From the NCBI GenBank assembly GCA_025331565.1, contig JAFREQ010000165.1, positions 124,001 through 188,000 of the forward strand: 64,000 nt of DNA. The letters run 5' to 3'. Shown piece after piece: positions 46,578-59,836 of the stretch. The stretch comes from Holacanthus passer (Eukaryota > Chordata > Actinopteri > Pomacanthidae). Each line of letters opens with the position of its first letter. The stretch's first letter is position 1. The notes beneath the pieces were generated by a model. That model ran no database searches. It was not told the DNA's origin and worked only from the letters and a program-made list of their open reading frames with translations. Both the position numbers and the translations under genes were made by a program.

Positions 46578-49500
46578 GTAAGTTGTTGTTTGCGTAAATC
46601 TTGATCTAAGCAGGGAGGGTGCTGACTGTCATTCATGCCCCTTTTTGGTGCTGTTATAATACAGTATAAGGTCTTTCAGCTTTATATAGTTAAACTACAT
46701 CTAAAACCTGGGAATTATGAACCTTAAGGTAAGACTTTATCATAGAGATGTAGAGACTTGACTGCCAGAATACATGACTTCCTCTAAATTAAAGACTTGA
46801 AATTCTGCTGGTTCAAAATCAGTTTTGATCTTTGCAATAAACCCTGAGCTTACCTTATATTTTATTTAATTGGTCATGCTTCCCTTCAATTATGCGCTCG
46901 AGGTTATTGAAGATACAGTAAATAATGCCTTCACTTAATTATTTTGATTATTTGTATGATTGTCGAAGCTGTAGTTGTATACTATGTTGTATACTAGCAG
47001 GGCTGTTCTCAGAATGTGAGAAATGCAAATTCAAATTTCCCAAGCAGGACCCCACCCACCAAACTCTTTTTGGTCAGTATTGTAAAATAAATCACACAAA
47101 TTCACATTTTATTTAGTCACTTTAACTGTTCAATGGTATTTTCTATAAATTGTATCTCCCTACATCATTCTTTCTTTGAAGCTTGTATAATATGTGTGTA
47201 TCATAGAATGATAACTGCTCTTAACTGGTTTACTATGCGTATGAGAGAGACACATGGTTTATATAAACTCCGAGCCTCCTGATCATCTCAGTAAGGGGTA
47301 CATTAGTGTCTGAGGAGCAAGTATAAACACTTGTTGAAAGTAATTTTGTTTAATTCAGTGGTAATCCAAATTCCAGATGTCCCAAAAAGCCTACTCCTGG
47401 TTTAACGTATAATCTTTCTCAGAAACCAGCCCAACTCAGTATTATTTTGAGATCTCAAGAAAACAAATTTGTTATTTCTGAATCTAAACTCTTTCATGAT
47501 TAAAGGAAAACAAAATCTTTGCACATGTACTCTCTGGTCTTCTACAGTAATGTCATAAGCAGTGTTAAGCACATCCATGCACATTCTGTCTCTTCCAGTT
47601 TTTCCATTCAGTAACTGGAGGTTCAGGTTGAAAGCTTTACATTTAATAATCTTTAAATACAGTGAACTGGCTTCACTTCTTTCAGGTGCTCTAGATGTGC
47701 CAGGATCTTCATAATGTTTGAAAATAAATTGCTTTAGATGTCATCATCCTCAGGTTGTCAGATATTGATCTCTCCACACAATTATGTGTAATGAGGTGCG
47801 GCGCCTCAGTTGGAGATCCATGGCTAATGCTAGAGCATGACAAAGTAGAGACCACTACATGAGTCATTTTCCAAGAGACCTTCTTGCCTTCAGACGCTCA
47901 GCCCCCCGGGCAGGGTCTGTCCTTGGTTCTAGCTCATTACAACATTCAACATCGACGGACAGATAAAGCAATTATGTGGTGTGAATAACACCACGGTTTG
48001 GGGCTTGAATTGATTCCAAGGTGACTGTGTGCTGGGAAACGAGTACTGATTACTGTGAAATGTTTTTGTCTTTCTCGGTTAGATGGGCCTCATTGTGACT
48101 GTTTTGTCACTGAAGGGAATCTCCAACAGCTGGATGCTATTCTGAGCCAAACTGGTTACTGATTGCAAATGCCAAGATTATTATGAAAACTGCAGGGAGA
48201 CTCAAAACGCTGATGCTGGGTTAAGATGCCCTTTATGAAAGCTGTTTTACATAAATGCCGAAACAAACACTTTATTATATGATTTTTAGGTTGCAGACAT
48301 ATGCCCTAAATATGACATTTCAGAGGGAATTAATTATAAAACTGTGATACTTATTATAGCTTGGGGATTGAAGAAACTGTATGTGATGGATTTGGACACT
48401 ATTTTTCTCAGGAATGCTATTTCACAAAAACCTTTTTTTTTTTTTTCCAAAAAGGCATCCTTTTGTTTTGACATTCAACTAAACAAACAAGTAAAAAAAA
48501 AAAAAAATTCTGTATTCAGTTGCTGAAATGATTCAAGGGCCAGTAATGACTTAACCCTGTTGTCTTTCTCTACTCAACTGACAATGCCTACTCCTAATTC
48601 ATATAGACAACTGTTTTCCAGGTATACTGTATCTGTAAAATGTTCACCGGCATTTTTACATGTTCATCCTGATCATATATGCAAAATGTGCTGAGTGAAT
48701 GTGCAACATGTTCATTGTCAACATTTCAGCAAATTGGTTTCATTTATCTAATCTAATCTTTACAAAAATCATGTCTGTTTTTATTGATACTTATTACTTA
48801 GTCTTATACAGATTACAATTATATCCTGACTATCCTGACTGACAAACGGAGACGTCTGGTCACAGTAACCTGTATCGGCTGAAAAAGGTCAGGCTGTAAT
48901 AACTATGAAACAAAAATGTGACATTGATTAAATATATAATATCAGAAGTCAAGTACAGTATTTCAAAAAAGTTTCACATTTCTGCAAGTTATTTTTACAG
49001 TGTAATACATTTAAACCATTAATTGCTTTGAATGAAAAAAACAAAACAATTATAAACATGTGCTTTGGAAAATGTTCAGCAGCACATGCAGAAATAACCT
49101 TTACACTGTTTCTTGATAGGATTAAAAGACATCATCTGGGAATCCAATTTGTTTTGTGTGGGCTCGCTGAGTAATTGTGTAAGCTAGATGCACCACTTTA
49201 CAGACTGCAGTAATAACATGGCTGTTGGTCCATAAAGTGATAGTGCAGAATAAACCGCCTCAAAGCAGGATTATTTTCACTGTGCATTTATATTCAAATC
49301 ATTAGGAGGTTTTGTTGAAGAGATGCCAAAATAAAAATGAGTCACAGACACACACACTGACCAGCACTTCTCTGTTTATATGAGACTGCATGACACATAA
49401 CCCCACTGTCTCTGTTTGGCAGCAGATTACTTCCCCTTACTTGCACTGGTAATAGTTATCCCACCATTATCACTTCACTTATCGCCTTCACAAATGGTTC

Positions 49501-49596
49501 TCATCGTTCTCACCTTCAACCAATTCATTATAACCTTAGTGGATGATAACACACAGTTCTGACCTGTCCCTCACCTCCATCTCCTGCTCTTCTTAG
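46578..49596 (+). other. prcd intron 1
   Basis: This 3.0-kb AT-rich intron has homopolymer runs (T at about 48430-48446, A at about 48494-48507). A repeat-free, more GC-balanced block at about 47760-48010 may be regulatory. No exon was recognised. Confidence 0.8.
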
Positions 49597-49669
49597 CTTT
49601 CCAAAAGACTCGAAGGAGGAGGAGGAGGAGGAGGAGGTGCCTTGTGTACAGAGCAGCAAAGAGAACTGA
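49597..49669 (+). CDS. prcd: prcd exon 2: residues 25-48 and stop
   Basis: A ctgctcttcttag acceptor is followed by one base that completes Thr25, then 23 codons (FPKDSK, seven Glu, VPCVQSSKEN) and TGA at 49667-49669. The full protein is 48 aa, against 54 in human. The C-terminus is acidic and polar, as in the family, but the seven-glutamate run is encoded by an uninterrupted GAG microsatellite, so its length is likely to vary. A gtaaac donor follows the stop at 49697, which would put an intron in the 3' UTR and agrees with exon-like blocks further downstream. The phase match with exon 1 and the syntenic position support it. The sequence itself is weakly conserved. Confidence 0.82.
49617..49637 (+). 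repeat. GAG microsatellite inside prcd coding sequence
   Basis: Seven or more perfect GAG/GGA units encode Glu32-Glu38 of PRCD. This is a coding trinucleotide repeat. Confidence 0.9.
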
Positions 49670-49696
49670 GGCTCAGTGTTTTACCATCCACATCAG

Positions 49697-50898
49697 GTAA
49701 ACAATGATATATAGAATAGTTCCTTGTGTCACCAATCCCTGCATGACCACGTCACTTCTGCTGTTTGTGCGATAATCTGAAATGTCAGAGCTTTTTTTCA
49801 ACAAACCAGTCAGAGGGTGATCCGTTCTTTGCATGTCTTCCTTTTCAGCACTAAACTATTTTGCTTGTGCAGGTTTACCTTTTTGCCTGGCAGGATCTGT
49901 GACTCATCAACCACATTTCAATTTTGTCTACTCATTCAAAAAGGTCTGGTGTTGCTCCAGTCTGGTGAATAACTACTGTCAGCTGCTTTGTGAGCAGAAT
50001 GAAAGTGCCTGACAGTACTTGACCAACAGTTAAATCACTGTTCCCAATTTCAGCCTGTGAATTAAACTAGATGTAGATTCTTTAAATCGTGGAGGCAGAT
50101 GTATAAGAATCTAAATATGCCAAGCTATGTATTTGATGATAGAGCTAATTACAGCAGTCTTTTCTCATTGTCTTAGTGACAGAAAACTGAATAACAGGCC
50201 TACTGTCATTTTAATTTCACCCTCATTTCATTCTGGGCAACAATTATAGTCTTAATTGTCAATTAATATTGGTCCAGTGGGTTGAAAAAATGCCTTTACA
50301 CTTGCTTACCAGTTTATCAGGTATGCTTGATCTAATCGAATCCAACAACCTAGAAAATAATCCTCTAGTGGAGTTTTGGTTTAGTTCTTAAAAGTGAAAC
50401 AGGTGAACTTCTCTTGCACAAACTTTCTGTTGAGTGTCTCTTTTATATCTAAATAAATATATTTATTTATCCATTCAATTCAATGTATTTCTTTCCACAA
50501 AACAATTCAGCAAAAAGGCGGCACTGAAGGGGTTAAAAATTAACCACAATGATCAAGACATGAGGTGACTCTTGCATTTTTTTTACACACAAGTTTAACC
50601 TTTCTCCTTCAGGTTTCGTTAACACTGCGTTGTCTTTGGCAGATGTTGAGGCTGCACAATATGGTGGCATCAAATTGGACGGTACTGTAAAGTGTTTGCA
50701 TTATTTTGTCCACAAACATTTCAAGTGTCGCTATCATGTGATGTTCAGGTTAAAACATCTGAAATATTTTGGTCAAACTTTAATAAAATAATAGTCTACA
50801 CATTATAGCACATACAGCTTAAGTGAGGAACACATGAGCTTATGTAACACTGAAACCACATTTATTCTAAAACATGAATGTGTTTTGCCTCTCCACAG
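49697..50898 (+). other. Possible 3' UTR intron of prcd
   Basis: The segment runs from the gtaaac donor after the prcd stop to the next strong acceptor (50898). It is AT-rich. It includes an isolated open block with an acceptor (50613-50681) that fails on phase and donor quality. Nothing else was seen. Confidence 0.4.
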
Positions 50899-50948
50899 AT
50901 ATTTAGGCAGCGTTAAAAGATCAGCCTCAATAGGAACATGCTCAACAG
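50899..50948 (+). CDS. Exon-like block 1 downstream of prcd (possible alternative C-terminus)
   Basis: A pyrimidine-rich ttgcctctccacag acceptor and a gtgaga donor enclose 50 nt. Read in phase 2 it is open: YLGSVKRSASIGTCST. This is exactly the phase in which prcd exon 1 ends, so direct splicing exon 1 to 50899 would add this peptide in place of exon 2. The product is not recognised. It could equally be a 3' UTR exon, in which case the open frame is accidental. Confidence 0.35.
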
Positions 50949-53168
50949 GTGAGACCTGCATTATTCTGACCAAACCTGTGAACATCACACTGACATCCTC
51001 TAATGTTTATAACACAATGCCAGTCAAGACCTTTTCCATTAATCATAAACACTGCTGTGAAAAGATAATCTAGAATCTAAAGATGTGTTTTTTGTCAGCT
51101 TTTATTGGACTGATAATGGACTGCAGTGTGGCCACACCATCTACACTCCAACCATATATCTTACCAGCAGAATAGTTTCAATCCTGTGCACCGTTACCAC
51201 CCACAGTTTGCCTCTGTGTTGAGGAGGATCAGTTTCTAGAGTCAAATTACATTGTAGGAAACTGTGTTAGACACTTGAGGGGGCGGCCGTGGTCAGTGCA
51301 GTGACCCGGCGCTCTGGCTTGATGACACACTGTGTGGACGGGGACATCATGGCTAGGAGGGGAGACAGCTGGGCAACTGAGGCATGTTTGCCAGAGCACT
51401 GGAGAGATGTGAGAGAGTGGAGCATAGAGAAGAGACAAAACCACAGAGTAAGACCGTCTCTGACCTCTGAACCAGTTCTGTCCTGCTCACTCTCTCTGTC
51501 TTCACTCACACTGGCCTGAGCATTTTATGGTCTTGTTTTCTAGGAACAGTCCTTCTTACAGCTCTTGCACATTTAACTGTGAACAGACTGAACTCAGAGC
51601 TGCTGTGTGTTGTTTTCTCCCCGTGCGGTCAATACTAAGTCATTTAGACAGCCTGATATATGTATTCTATATACAGCTCCTCTAATTGTCCAGCAGACCA
51701 ATCATTGTCAGTGCTCCTTTACTTATCTCTAAACTGTGCTGCATCTCTTGTGTAATAGCTCTATTAATTGTTTGTATGGTTTACAAAAATGAAAATTACT
51801 TTTTCCTGTTGACTCCCATTGCTGTGGGAGCTGCAACCGATTAAATGTTGTGTATTTGCTTATATATTGTATGACTCTCCATGTGTTGTGTGTGGAACCA
51901 CATGTAATGATTGCATATCTGTTTGTCCTTCATATGAAGACAATAATTCAAGATCAGTATGTTAAAAGACTTTACTTTAACACCTGTGGTTCTCCCTGCA
52001 GGCCTGGTGATCTGACAGGTTTTTAGAGCTAAAACCTGCGTTTCCTTAATGCTTTTTGATAGTGTTAATATTAAAACTGACATAAAAATCTGTACTAATT
52101 ATTGTATTAATTAGCTTACTTAATGAACTCATTAACACAGATGTATTACATAACAGTCATTATGAATCCCATTACACCATGCTGTGCTCCCAGTAAATAT
52201 AACAAACAAAACAAGGACAAATCTGCCTGCCGGCACAGAGCTGTCTCCAGGTGTGTGTGAATTTTTAATTTATCTAGAAAGTAAATATCCAAAATAACTT
52301 AATAACTATCCACCCGAGTGCCTGACAGACAACAACATTGTTATTCATAAGATAACTTGGCCACTGCATGTGTTTCTAAATAAACACAAAAACCCATTTT
52401 TGTAAAATTCAGTTTTTGATTGCCACCGTCCAAAACACTAGAGGTCGGGAGTGGGGGTGGGTGTGTGTGTGTGTTTGGGAGGGGGTACTCCCCCAGGAAA
52501 ATTTGAGGATTAGACACTTCATTTACTGCATTCTGGTGTCTTTATATGCATGTAAATAATGACAAAAACCTACCTACCAACTAAATTGGAAAGGGCTCGT
52601 CTTTGAAAAGGTGAACACAAAATTCAGGTGCCAGACAATATTGTTGTTTATTGGGGAGGACAAGTATAGGTCCCCACAATCCTAAGCTTATCTACATATG
52701 CTTTACCTGCAGTTTCCATCTCTTGCTGAAATCGTGTCTTCATGAAGAAGCACCTTATCACTCATAGTAAGAAGCTGATTGAGAAAATAAGTTTAAGGGC
52801 CTTTAATTTTATCTTGTAATCTTGTAATAGATTTAGGGTGCCTTCAAACATCTGTCCAAAAAAATAAGAAATTTGGTCTTCTATGTTGAGTCTGCATCGT
52901 TAAGTAAAAATTGTCGTCCTCGGCACCTAAAACTACCTGTCTGTTAGAAGTGCAGGAAGGTTGAACACTTCCTGGAGCTTGCTTAATATTTTATCAACCA
53001 AAATACGAAACCACTCTGGTCGCTCAGAACTGGGTCTGCAGTGATCAAAAGGTGCACAATCCAATTACACTTTGCAACAACTCTCTTTAAATGATGAAAT
53101 ACTTCATTTGTCGCTTTCCTCTTACCCCCTTTCCTCCCTCCCTGCCTCTCTCTCTCTCTTTCGCACAG
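50949..53168 (+). other. Intron-like segment between exon-like blocks 1 and 2
   Basis: This AT-rich sequence starts with gtgaga and ends in a long C/T tract (53114-53163) before cgcacag. It contains a short GT run (52461-52474). The open frames near 51289-51519 have no recognisable domain. Confidence 0.4.
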
Positions 53169-53219
53169 ATGTGGGTTTTAGATGTGGAAGGTGTCCTCAA
53201 GTCCATGGAAAGACAGCTG
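53169..53219 (+). CDS. Exon-like block 2 downstream of prcd
   Basis: The acceptor is excellent (about 50 nt of pyrimidines, then cgcacag) and the donor is gttagt. The 51 nt continue the frame of block 1: D-VGFRCGRCPQVHGKTA-E. It carries a Cys-x2-Cys-x3-His spacing with a further Cys supplied by block 3. The function is unknown. See block 1 for the alternative that this is untranslated. Confidence 0.35.
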
Positions 53220-53423
53220 GTTAGTCATTCAAAACAATATTGACTATAGTAAATTGACTGGATAGATGAGTGAATCATCTACAAACTTGATAAGATAAAT
53301 TTAATTAATATGTGCAATAAAATAAGTGTCTATTTGAGATGTTTATGTGTATTTGAATGTGATCGTTTGTACCTTATTGTGGGCAGTGAAGTGTCAAACT
53401 AACTTACCTTCTCCCATTCCCAG

Positions 53424-53608
53424 AATGCTTCTCTGGAGAAATATCCTCGTACAAGTGGAAACAGCCCAGGGTGTCGTCCTCCCTCTTCTTTAAACCACAG
53501 AAGTCTCAGTCAACCAGCAGATCCATAGAGGTGGCTTTAGATGTTCTTAAACTATCTGAAGGCAGAACTCAAGACAAATCACACATTTCCCAAACAGATG
53601 GAGTTTAA
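53424..53608 (+). CDS. Exon-like block 3 downstream of prcd, ends in stop
   Basis: The block follows ccttctcccattcccag and continues the same frame for 60 codons (starting CFSGEISSYKWKQPRV, ending SHISQTDGV) to TAA at 53606-53608. It is Ser-rich and basic, with no recognised domain. A canonical AATAAA (53922-53927) with a GT/T-rich downstream element lies about 310 nt further on, as expected for a terminal exon. Joined to prcd exon 1 and blocks 1-2 it would give a 119-residue protein. Without transcript data it may be purely 3' UTR. Confidence 0.35.
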
Positions 53609-53921
53609 GCCATTCCTATTGATTGTTTTGAATGTTTACTAGCAAAATAAGGATGTCGTCAAAAATTAGGCGCCTGATAAACTGTGGCTTTATGTCACGA
53701 GCACAAAAATTGCAACATATATTTGGTAAATCGACTGCTTCAATCACTCGTGCAATGATCGTTTCTCTTAAGCTGTTGTTTGACATTCAGGAGAGGAAAG
53801 TAATTTCACACCTGAGTGTATCATTACTCAACTGTCCCATAAGCAATGAAAAGTTGTTTCCAACTTGAGGTTCTCTGGAACGACTGCTAATGGTTTGTCA
53901 TTACTCTGCTGCCAGCCCAGA

Positions 53922-53927
53922 AATAAA
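53922..53927 (+). terminator. Candidate poly(A) signal for the prcd-region transcript
   Basis: AATAAA is followed by caactgttttccgtgatgtg and a further gcctgttgcgtcttt, a textbook cleavage/downstream arrangement. It supports a real transcript end shortly after exon-like block 3. Confidence 0.5.
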
Positions 53928-56807
53928 CAACTGTTTTCCGTGATGTGCACGGCCTGTTGCGTCTTTATTGGAAGGGAAATCCACACCCACACTGTCGGCA
54001 GCACAAGAACACTCCACCAGGGTTCTTCTCTTATAGCATTGACATTTCACTCTCTGCACGTGGATTCTCAAGAATTTCAAATGATGACCAAATCACATAT
54101 AATAACCATCTCTGGAATTAATGCAGTTTTTCCTCTTTGTATGACCTGGACCATTTCCTTTGCAGACAAATGAGATCTTGTTATTTCCTGCCTGATTACA
54201 TAAATGATTGAATCCTTGTTCATATTAAGGTTGTTTTCCTGTTAGTTGTCTGGGGACACCAGTGTGCATTCAATTTATGTTTCACTGGGACCAACAGGCC
54301 ACACAATTATTTTTGAAAAGGGACAAACACCACCACTGTGACAACGATATGGCTGTTTATGAGTGTTATGCATGTACTCTATTAAGAACTCTATTACTGT
54401 AAATGTCTGTTTGCCTTTGTAACAACTGCGAACCAAATCCCTCCAGCCATAATTCAACGCTGGCAGAAGCCGGGGGAACTAATGTGCCTAATATGTCCCC
54501 AGGAACATCGCCTCTGCCAAGCATGCACTCTAAATCCGCCTGTGTAATCAAGGAGGTATAGGACACAAATATCAGCCGATAGCAACGGCGACACTTCCAT
54601 ATCTCGATGTTGCTTCCTGCTCTGATGAGCCCGTCTGACTCAAATTACAAGGTGAAAGCGGGCTTTTGTGTGCTCGGTAAAGTAGAGCAGCTTGGATAAT
54701 GAGTATGATCTTCCTGCACACTCTGGCAGACCATGGGAGTTAATCTAATGATGCTGGAGAAAGCCATGATTCCTAATGGCCTCAGATAGAGAGAGAGGAG
54801 CTGGGAGGTATACAGACTCTAATACAGAGCCCCTCTTTCTTCCCCAATCATTGGGGCAGCACACTTGTATTGCAGACTTAATCATCTCTCCACTAGACTT
54901 TGAGATTCAATATAGAAAAAAAAATCTGAGCAAAGACTGGGAGGAATCAAAGGAAGAGAAGTGAACTTATTGGCTTTGAGAAGCTGATTATATCCATGCT
55001 GTTGACCACTGGCAGTAGAAGGATGCAGGGCATTTATACATCAAGTCAATATTGTGACCTGCTTTTAAGCTATCTGTCATGAGTCATAGTAGCCTACAGC
55101 CATTGTTTAATGTATATGAACATGTTATTATACCATAAAGCAGGGGTCAGCAAATAGATTCAGCCACAGGCCAGTATTTTCAGCATTGTTCACCGGGGAG
55201 TTGTGCAGACATGGTGGAAACACAAACCTAAACGTTTTCAGTATGCTTTGTTTCTTTTATTTATATATTTAAGAATAAATTAATTTTTCCGTTTATAAAA
55301 CACTTTCCTTCGGATTTGTACCCAAGGGCAAATGTCATTTTCCCCATTTTTAAATGAATGCTTGCATGACAGTAACACAAAACATCATTATGTCCATGTA
55401 GAATAAAAGAGGTATTTGAACACCTCTCCCGCTCTCTTTCGCCTGCAAATAAATGTTTGTCTGTGGTAATACACACAGTAACGAGAACACCTCATAATCA
55501 GCTGCAGGTTGATGTGGCGAGCAGCAGCCTCCTGCAGTGAGAGCAAAAGTCTGGTAAGATGCCATTCACAGGCAATTAGCACGCACCAGCAACAGTAATG
55601 GTCCTCCAAAAACTCCTAACCAATCCTGCCAACACACAGATGAAAACTCATACACATAGACACACTCGGCTGTTTTACAGGTTGTGGTTTTGTCAGGTGG
55701 CTTGAGTGGGTTGGAGAGGTTGTGAGAATAGCAAGGTGTCCCGGCACGATATGTTTGTTCTCTTCTCTCAGCACCACCAGGGCGCCACTTCAGGAAATGA
55801 GCAGCCATATACAGAGAGGCCGCTTCTAATAGGTCATGTATAAGCATCATGAGACATGACCCTGTGGTTGACACTGTGATGTGAGAAATGAGACGATGGA
55901 GAACCACAGCAGTGATTGCCATAACTGATACACCCTATTAAAGAAAAGGGGCAAGACTCAGCAGACACACATACTGTAAGTCTTAATCTTTAACCAGAGC
56001 TTCATTACGTTCTAATGAGACACCCACACATAACACTCATATGTTGTAGTTGAAGACCTCATTCCAAAACCACACAAAACATTAATATTCATTGATGGTC
56101 AACTATTGTCAAAAATGTCCAGACTTTTGCTTCAATCTGGAAGGTGACATGCAGAGATTTGACTGCTGCCGGCCAACAGATTAGATTATACTATCTCCAG
56201 CACACATGACTGCATCTCAGTGAATGCACATGTCAGTGATGCCCACTGGCCACGATATTCAATGCATTTCTAAAACAATGCTGCATTTCAAGAGTTACAT
56301 GGACTCCCTCTAGTCGAGTCAGGCAAGTTGAGCCAGTCATTTTGCAAGACTGCATATCCACCCCCTGTGACACATACAGTATCAGTGTTCATATCATCAT
56401 GCTAATCCAGCTGCCTCTGTTCAAATCCCCTATGCTCCAACAACCAGGCTGCGAGAATGGAGGTGACCCAATAAACCACGTCCACATATAATGAGGAGTG
56501 ATTCCCCGCTGCAGAGGGAGAGGCCTGGGCTTTCCCCCTGTCTGTTCTTCTTGGCATATCTTCAGTTCAGTGACTCAGCTCATGGCTGCTGGGTGGCAGC
56601 TGAGAAAGAGTTGAATTAAAGATGGCCTGGTGGGCCCTGCAAGCTGCTTCTGTTGTCCTGGTGCTCTTGGGATGCTGGACTTCACTTGTGGTTTTGTTGC
56701 AGGTCATACAAACTTACCAATGACTCCCACATGAGGGATAAATACATTAAAACATAGGGTAAGACGGCTAAAACAACTTTTCTATTTTGATATGTAACAT
56801 AGATAGA

Positions 56808-57030
56808 GCTGAAACTGTTAGTTGTTAAGTTGATTGGCAGAAAATTAATTAACAACCTTTATACACATCAATTAATAATTTAATTAATTTTTAAGCCAAA
56901 GAACATTCATTCACTGGTTCCATCACCTCAAATGTGAATATTTTTGCTTGTTTTCTTCAACAAGCAAAGTTAAAATAAATCGACCGACTGTTGGTCAGCC
57001 AAAACAAGCAGGATGGATATGTCAGTTTTT
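56808..57030 (-). repeat. Interspersed repeat, copy E (cttgttttgt family)
   Basis: On the minus strand the copy shows gcttgttttggctgaccaac and cacatttgaggtgatggaac in the family order. The plus-strand left end reads agagctgaaactgttagttg. It is a diverged copy. Confidence 0.6.
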
Positions 57031-57186
57031 TCTTTGTTTGCTTTAAGTGTGGAAAAATCCTCCTGACATTATCTCATATATTCTGTATCAGGTGATTCCA
57101 GTTCTTAATTGAAGATACATGATGTTTTCTCTGGAAGAGATATTCAAACAAATCCAAGACTCCAACATTTGTGCCTCGCTCTTATA

Positions 57187-57260
57187 GATTCAAGATTCAG
57201 GATGCAATACTTTATTGCCATTTCACCGTAGTTGATAGGAATTTGCTTTGGTGAGGTCAA
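57187..57260 (-). mobile_element. Retroposon 3' tail (tgaatc type)
   Basis: On the minus strand: caccaaagcaaattcctatc, aactacggtgaaatggcaat, aaagtattgcatcctgaatc, ttgaatc. This is a common fish retroposon end with a tgaatct tail and is different from the families at 2508 and 11395. Confidence 0.65.
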
Positions 57261-59836
57261 AAAACAAAAACATCAGCATGTCACATACAGTAACTAAAGA
57301 GACATAAAACAAGTGATAAAAACATAAAATGACCATAGACAGCATAGTCAGTGGTGTGTACGAGGTTAGAGGAAGGATTTGGAGATGAAAGATGCAAATT
57401 CTCTAAATGATAACTTCTCCTCTGTCGCCATCTGTAAAACAAATGATAGCACTTTTTTTTAAATTACATTTTCAGTTTTCACAGTAGCTAATCAACAGTG
57501 CTCTGAAAATGATTTTTGCATCAAGTTATACACAAAATGATGATGCTCCACATAGCATCCTGGCAGCGACAACTTTATCAGTTTTAAATGATGAATCTCA
57601 CAATATGCGGCTGTATATCTCTCATGGCTATCACCATTAAACTTCATCATTTCAGAGCTCGAAATGTTTCATTGTTTGCCAGCAGGAGACAGGTTTGCAT
57701 AACTCTTATATAAATATGGCAGCGCCTTGACAAAGGGGGTGGGCATGTGAAGAAACAGAGCAGAATTAAGGGGCAAGTGAAGGAGAGCCAGGCAGACAGG
57801 CGAACCCTTTCTGCAAGCCATCAGTGCTAAGCGACCCAGACGGAGAATCTGTCATGTTGGATGCCAATGCTAACTAAATGCTGAGGTATATGACATTGCT
57901 GCCTCCCACTCAGTTATCTGTCAGTGCGTGTGTGTGTGAAGGGTGTGGGCTGGTGATAGGGCAGAGGAAGGCTCAGCGAGTTGTATGTTATATAAGCAAT
58001 AATTAGGTTAATGTATTGACCCTATTGATATTCGCTAAGTTGACATCTGCACTGCATTGCCTCTAACAACAGATAATAGCTGCTTATCAGTTATTAAGCT
58101 TGTGTCAATGGTTTAATGTTCAGGAGATGAAACCAGATGGTGAGGAATGCCAGTGATGGCAATTAGTGCAAACTGGGGCATGTGTGCAGAAAGTATGCAG
58201 TGAAAACGGGCTTGTTTTCATCGCCCCTCTCTCGCCTCTCAAAACTATATGCTCAAGCACATATGGGAGTGACAGCACTGTGTTTTAAATCCCATGAAAA
58301 ACACCATATGCAGGGACGGCCCTCTTCCCCCCTTCAAGGCCAGGCAGCAATAGAGCTCACAGCTGGAGAGCGGTGGAAGTGAGAATCCACTGTCTCCATT
58401 CATGGCTCCTCTCCCGCTCCTCAGCTGTGCCATTTTCAATCAATAGCTTTTAGGAAATCAGCATCTACCCTGCAGTTTGAAATGAAAGGCCTCTTTTGTT
58501 GTGAAGCCCATAGTGTGTATAATGATCTCACGCTGAAGAAACATGCACGTTTTTCAGAGGCATTTTCTCCCGTTGCAGAAAATTACATAATATGTTCATG
58601 TTCAAAGTAAAGCCTGAATGGCTTTGGGGAAAAACTGTATTCACAGCCATAGCAGGATTTTAAGGTGAGGTCTACCTATCTCCTGGTGTGAAGTGGATGA
58701 AAAGCAGTGCGTTTTAGCAGCAGTGATAATCTGTGGCACAAGACTTGCATGTGAATAAGATCATCTCGTTTCCCCTCTGGCTCCAGGTGTTTACTGGGAC
58801 CACTAATTCCCATCTGCATATATGCTTACCTCCTCCTCCTACTCCTCCCACTCCCCTTCTCCTATCTGTGGATCATGTGCCAGCGCCTGGAGCAGAACAG
58901 GAACGCAAGAATGACTTTGATTGGACCAAGGAGAAGTCAGGCAACTTCTTTATTATTTCCTCAAAGCAACACACTCCTCAGATGCATCACTGTTGCAATG
59001 ATGAATATAAATGATGTTGCCAGTAATTAATTTTATGACTGATGACAAAAGATGAAGCTATGTTTGCAGCCATACTGTGGCTTAATGAGTTTATAAATAC
59101 CCTGCACCTACTAGAAAGAGTAAGTTTGTTTGCTTGACAAGATCTGGCAGCTTGTTACTAATCATCCAAAATCCCAACAATGACAACTTTAGAGGAGTGG
59201 CACTTCACTACAGGTGATGGGTCCTCCATGTTTTTTTTTTCTGTTTATATATTTGCATATTCTTTACTGTGATTATAATCATGTTTAACAAAACATATTT
59301 GAAGAGAAATTGTTATAACATACTGTATGCATGCATACATGTAAGTGTAGGGCAGCACGTGTTGCTGTAAGACATGCAGTATTCCCCACTGAAATGTGAT
59401 GAAGTAAACATATGATGCCTCATAATAATAAAAAAGAATCAAGTAAAGGGCCTTAAAACATACTTGAGATTAATTGTATTAAGTTATTTACCACTTTCGT
59501 ATTCATTAGTCCAGTACAGCTCAGTCTGCAGTTTAGTTTTCACTGCATGCTGCTTAGTTAGAGTATCTTAAAACAGGTTTTAAAAAAAACATTTTAAACC
59601 AAATGCATTGTGGATAGTGATTATCAAGCTGCTCTTTTCTGAATTCAACATCGCCATCTTTTGGTTGACTAAAGTAACTACTCTTTTGTGCAGAATATGT
59701 GAATCTTTAATTGCATATTAAGGCAGAGGAAGTCTAAAGAATAAGGGACAAAACACATCAGCATAAATTGGCCCACAGGTTTGGTGTCCTTTGATTGATG
59801 CTGAATCTTGTACAGAAAGTCCACCAAATTTTTGTA

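Noticed and set aside
50613..50681. Open block after a good acceptor (tttctccttcag), reading FVNTALSLADVEAAQYGG
   Set aside because: It looks coding-like, but its donor (gtactg) is weak and its phase joins neither prcd exon 1 or 2 nor the block at 50899. No homology was recognised.
51289..51519. Open frames on both strands around 51.3-51.5 kb
   Set aside because: There is no recognisable domain, no splice-site support in phase with neighbours and no homology.
55140..55205. hAT-like end (gcaggggtcagcaaatag)
   Set aside because: It resembles a hAT terminal repeat, but no inverted partner or target duplication could be found nearby.
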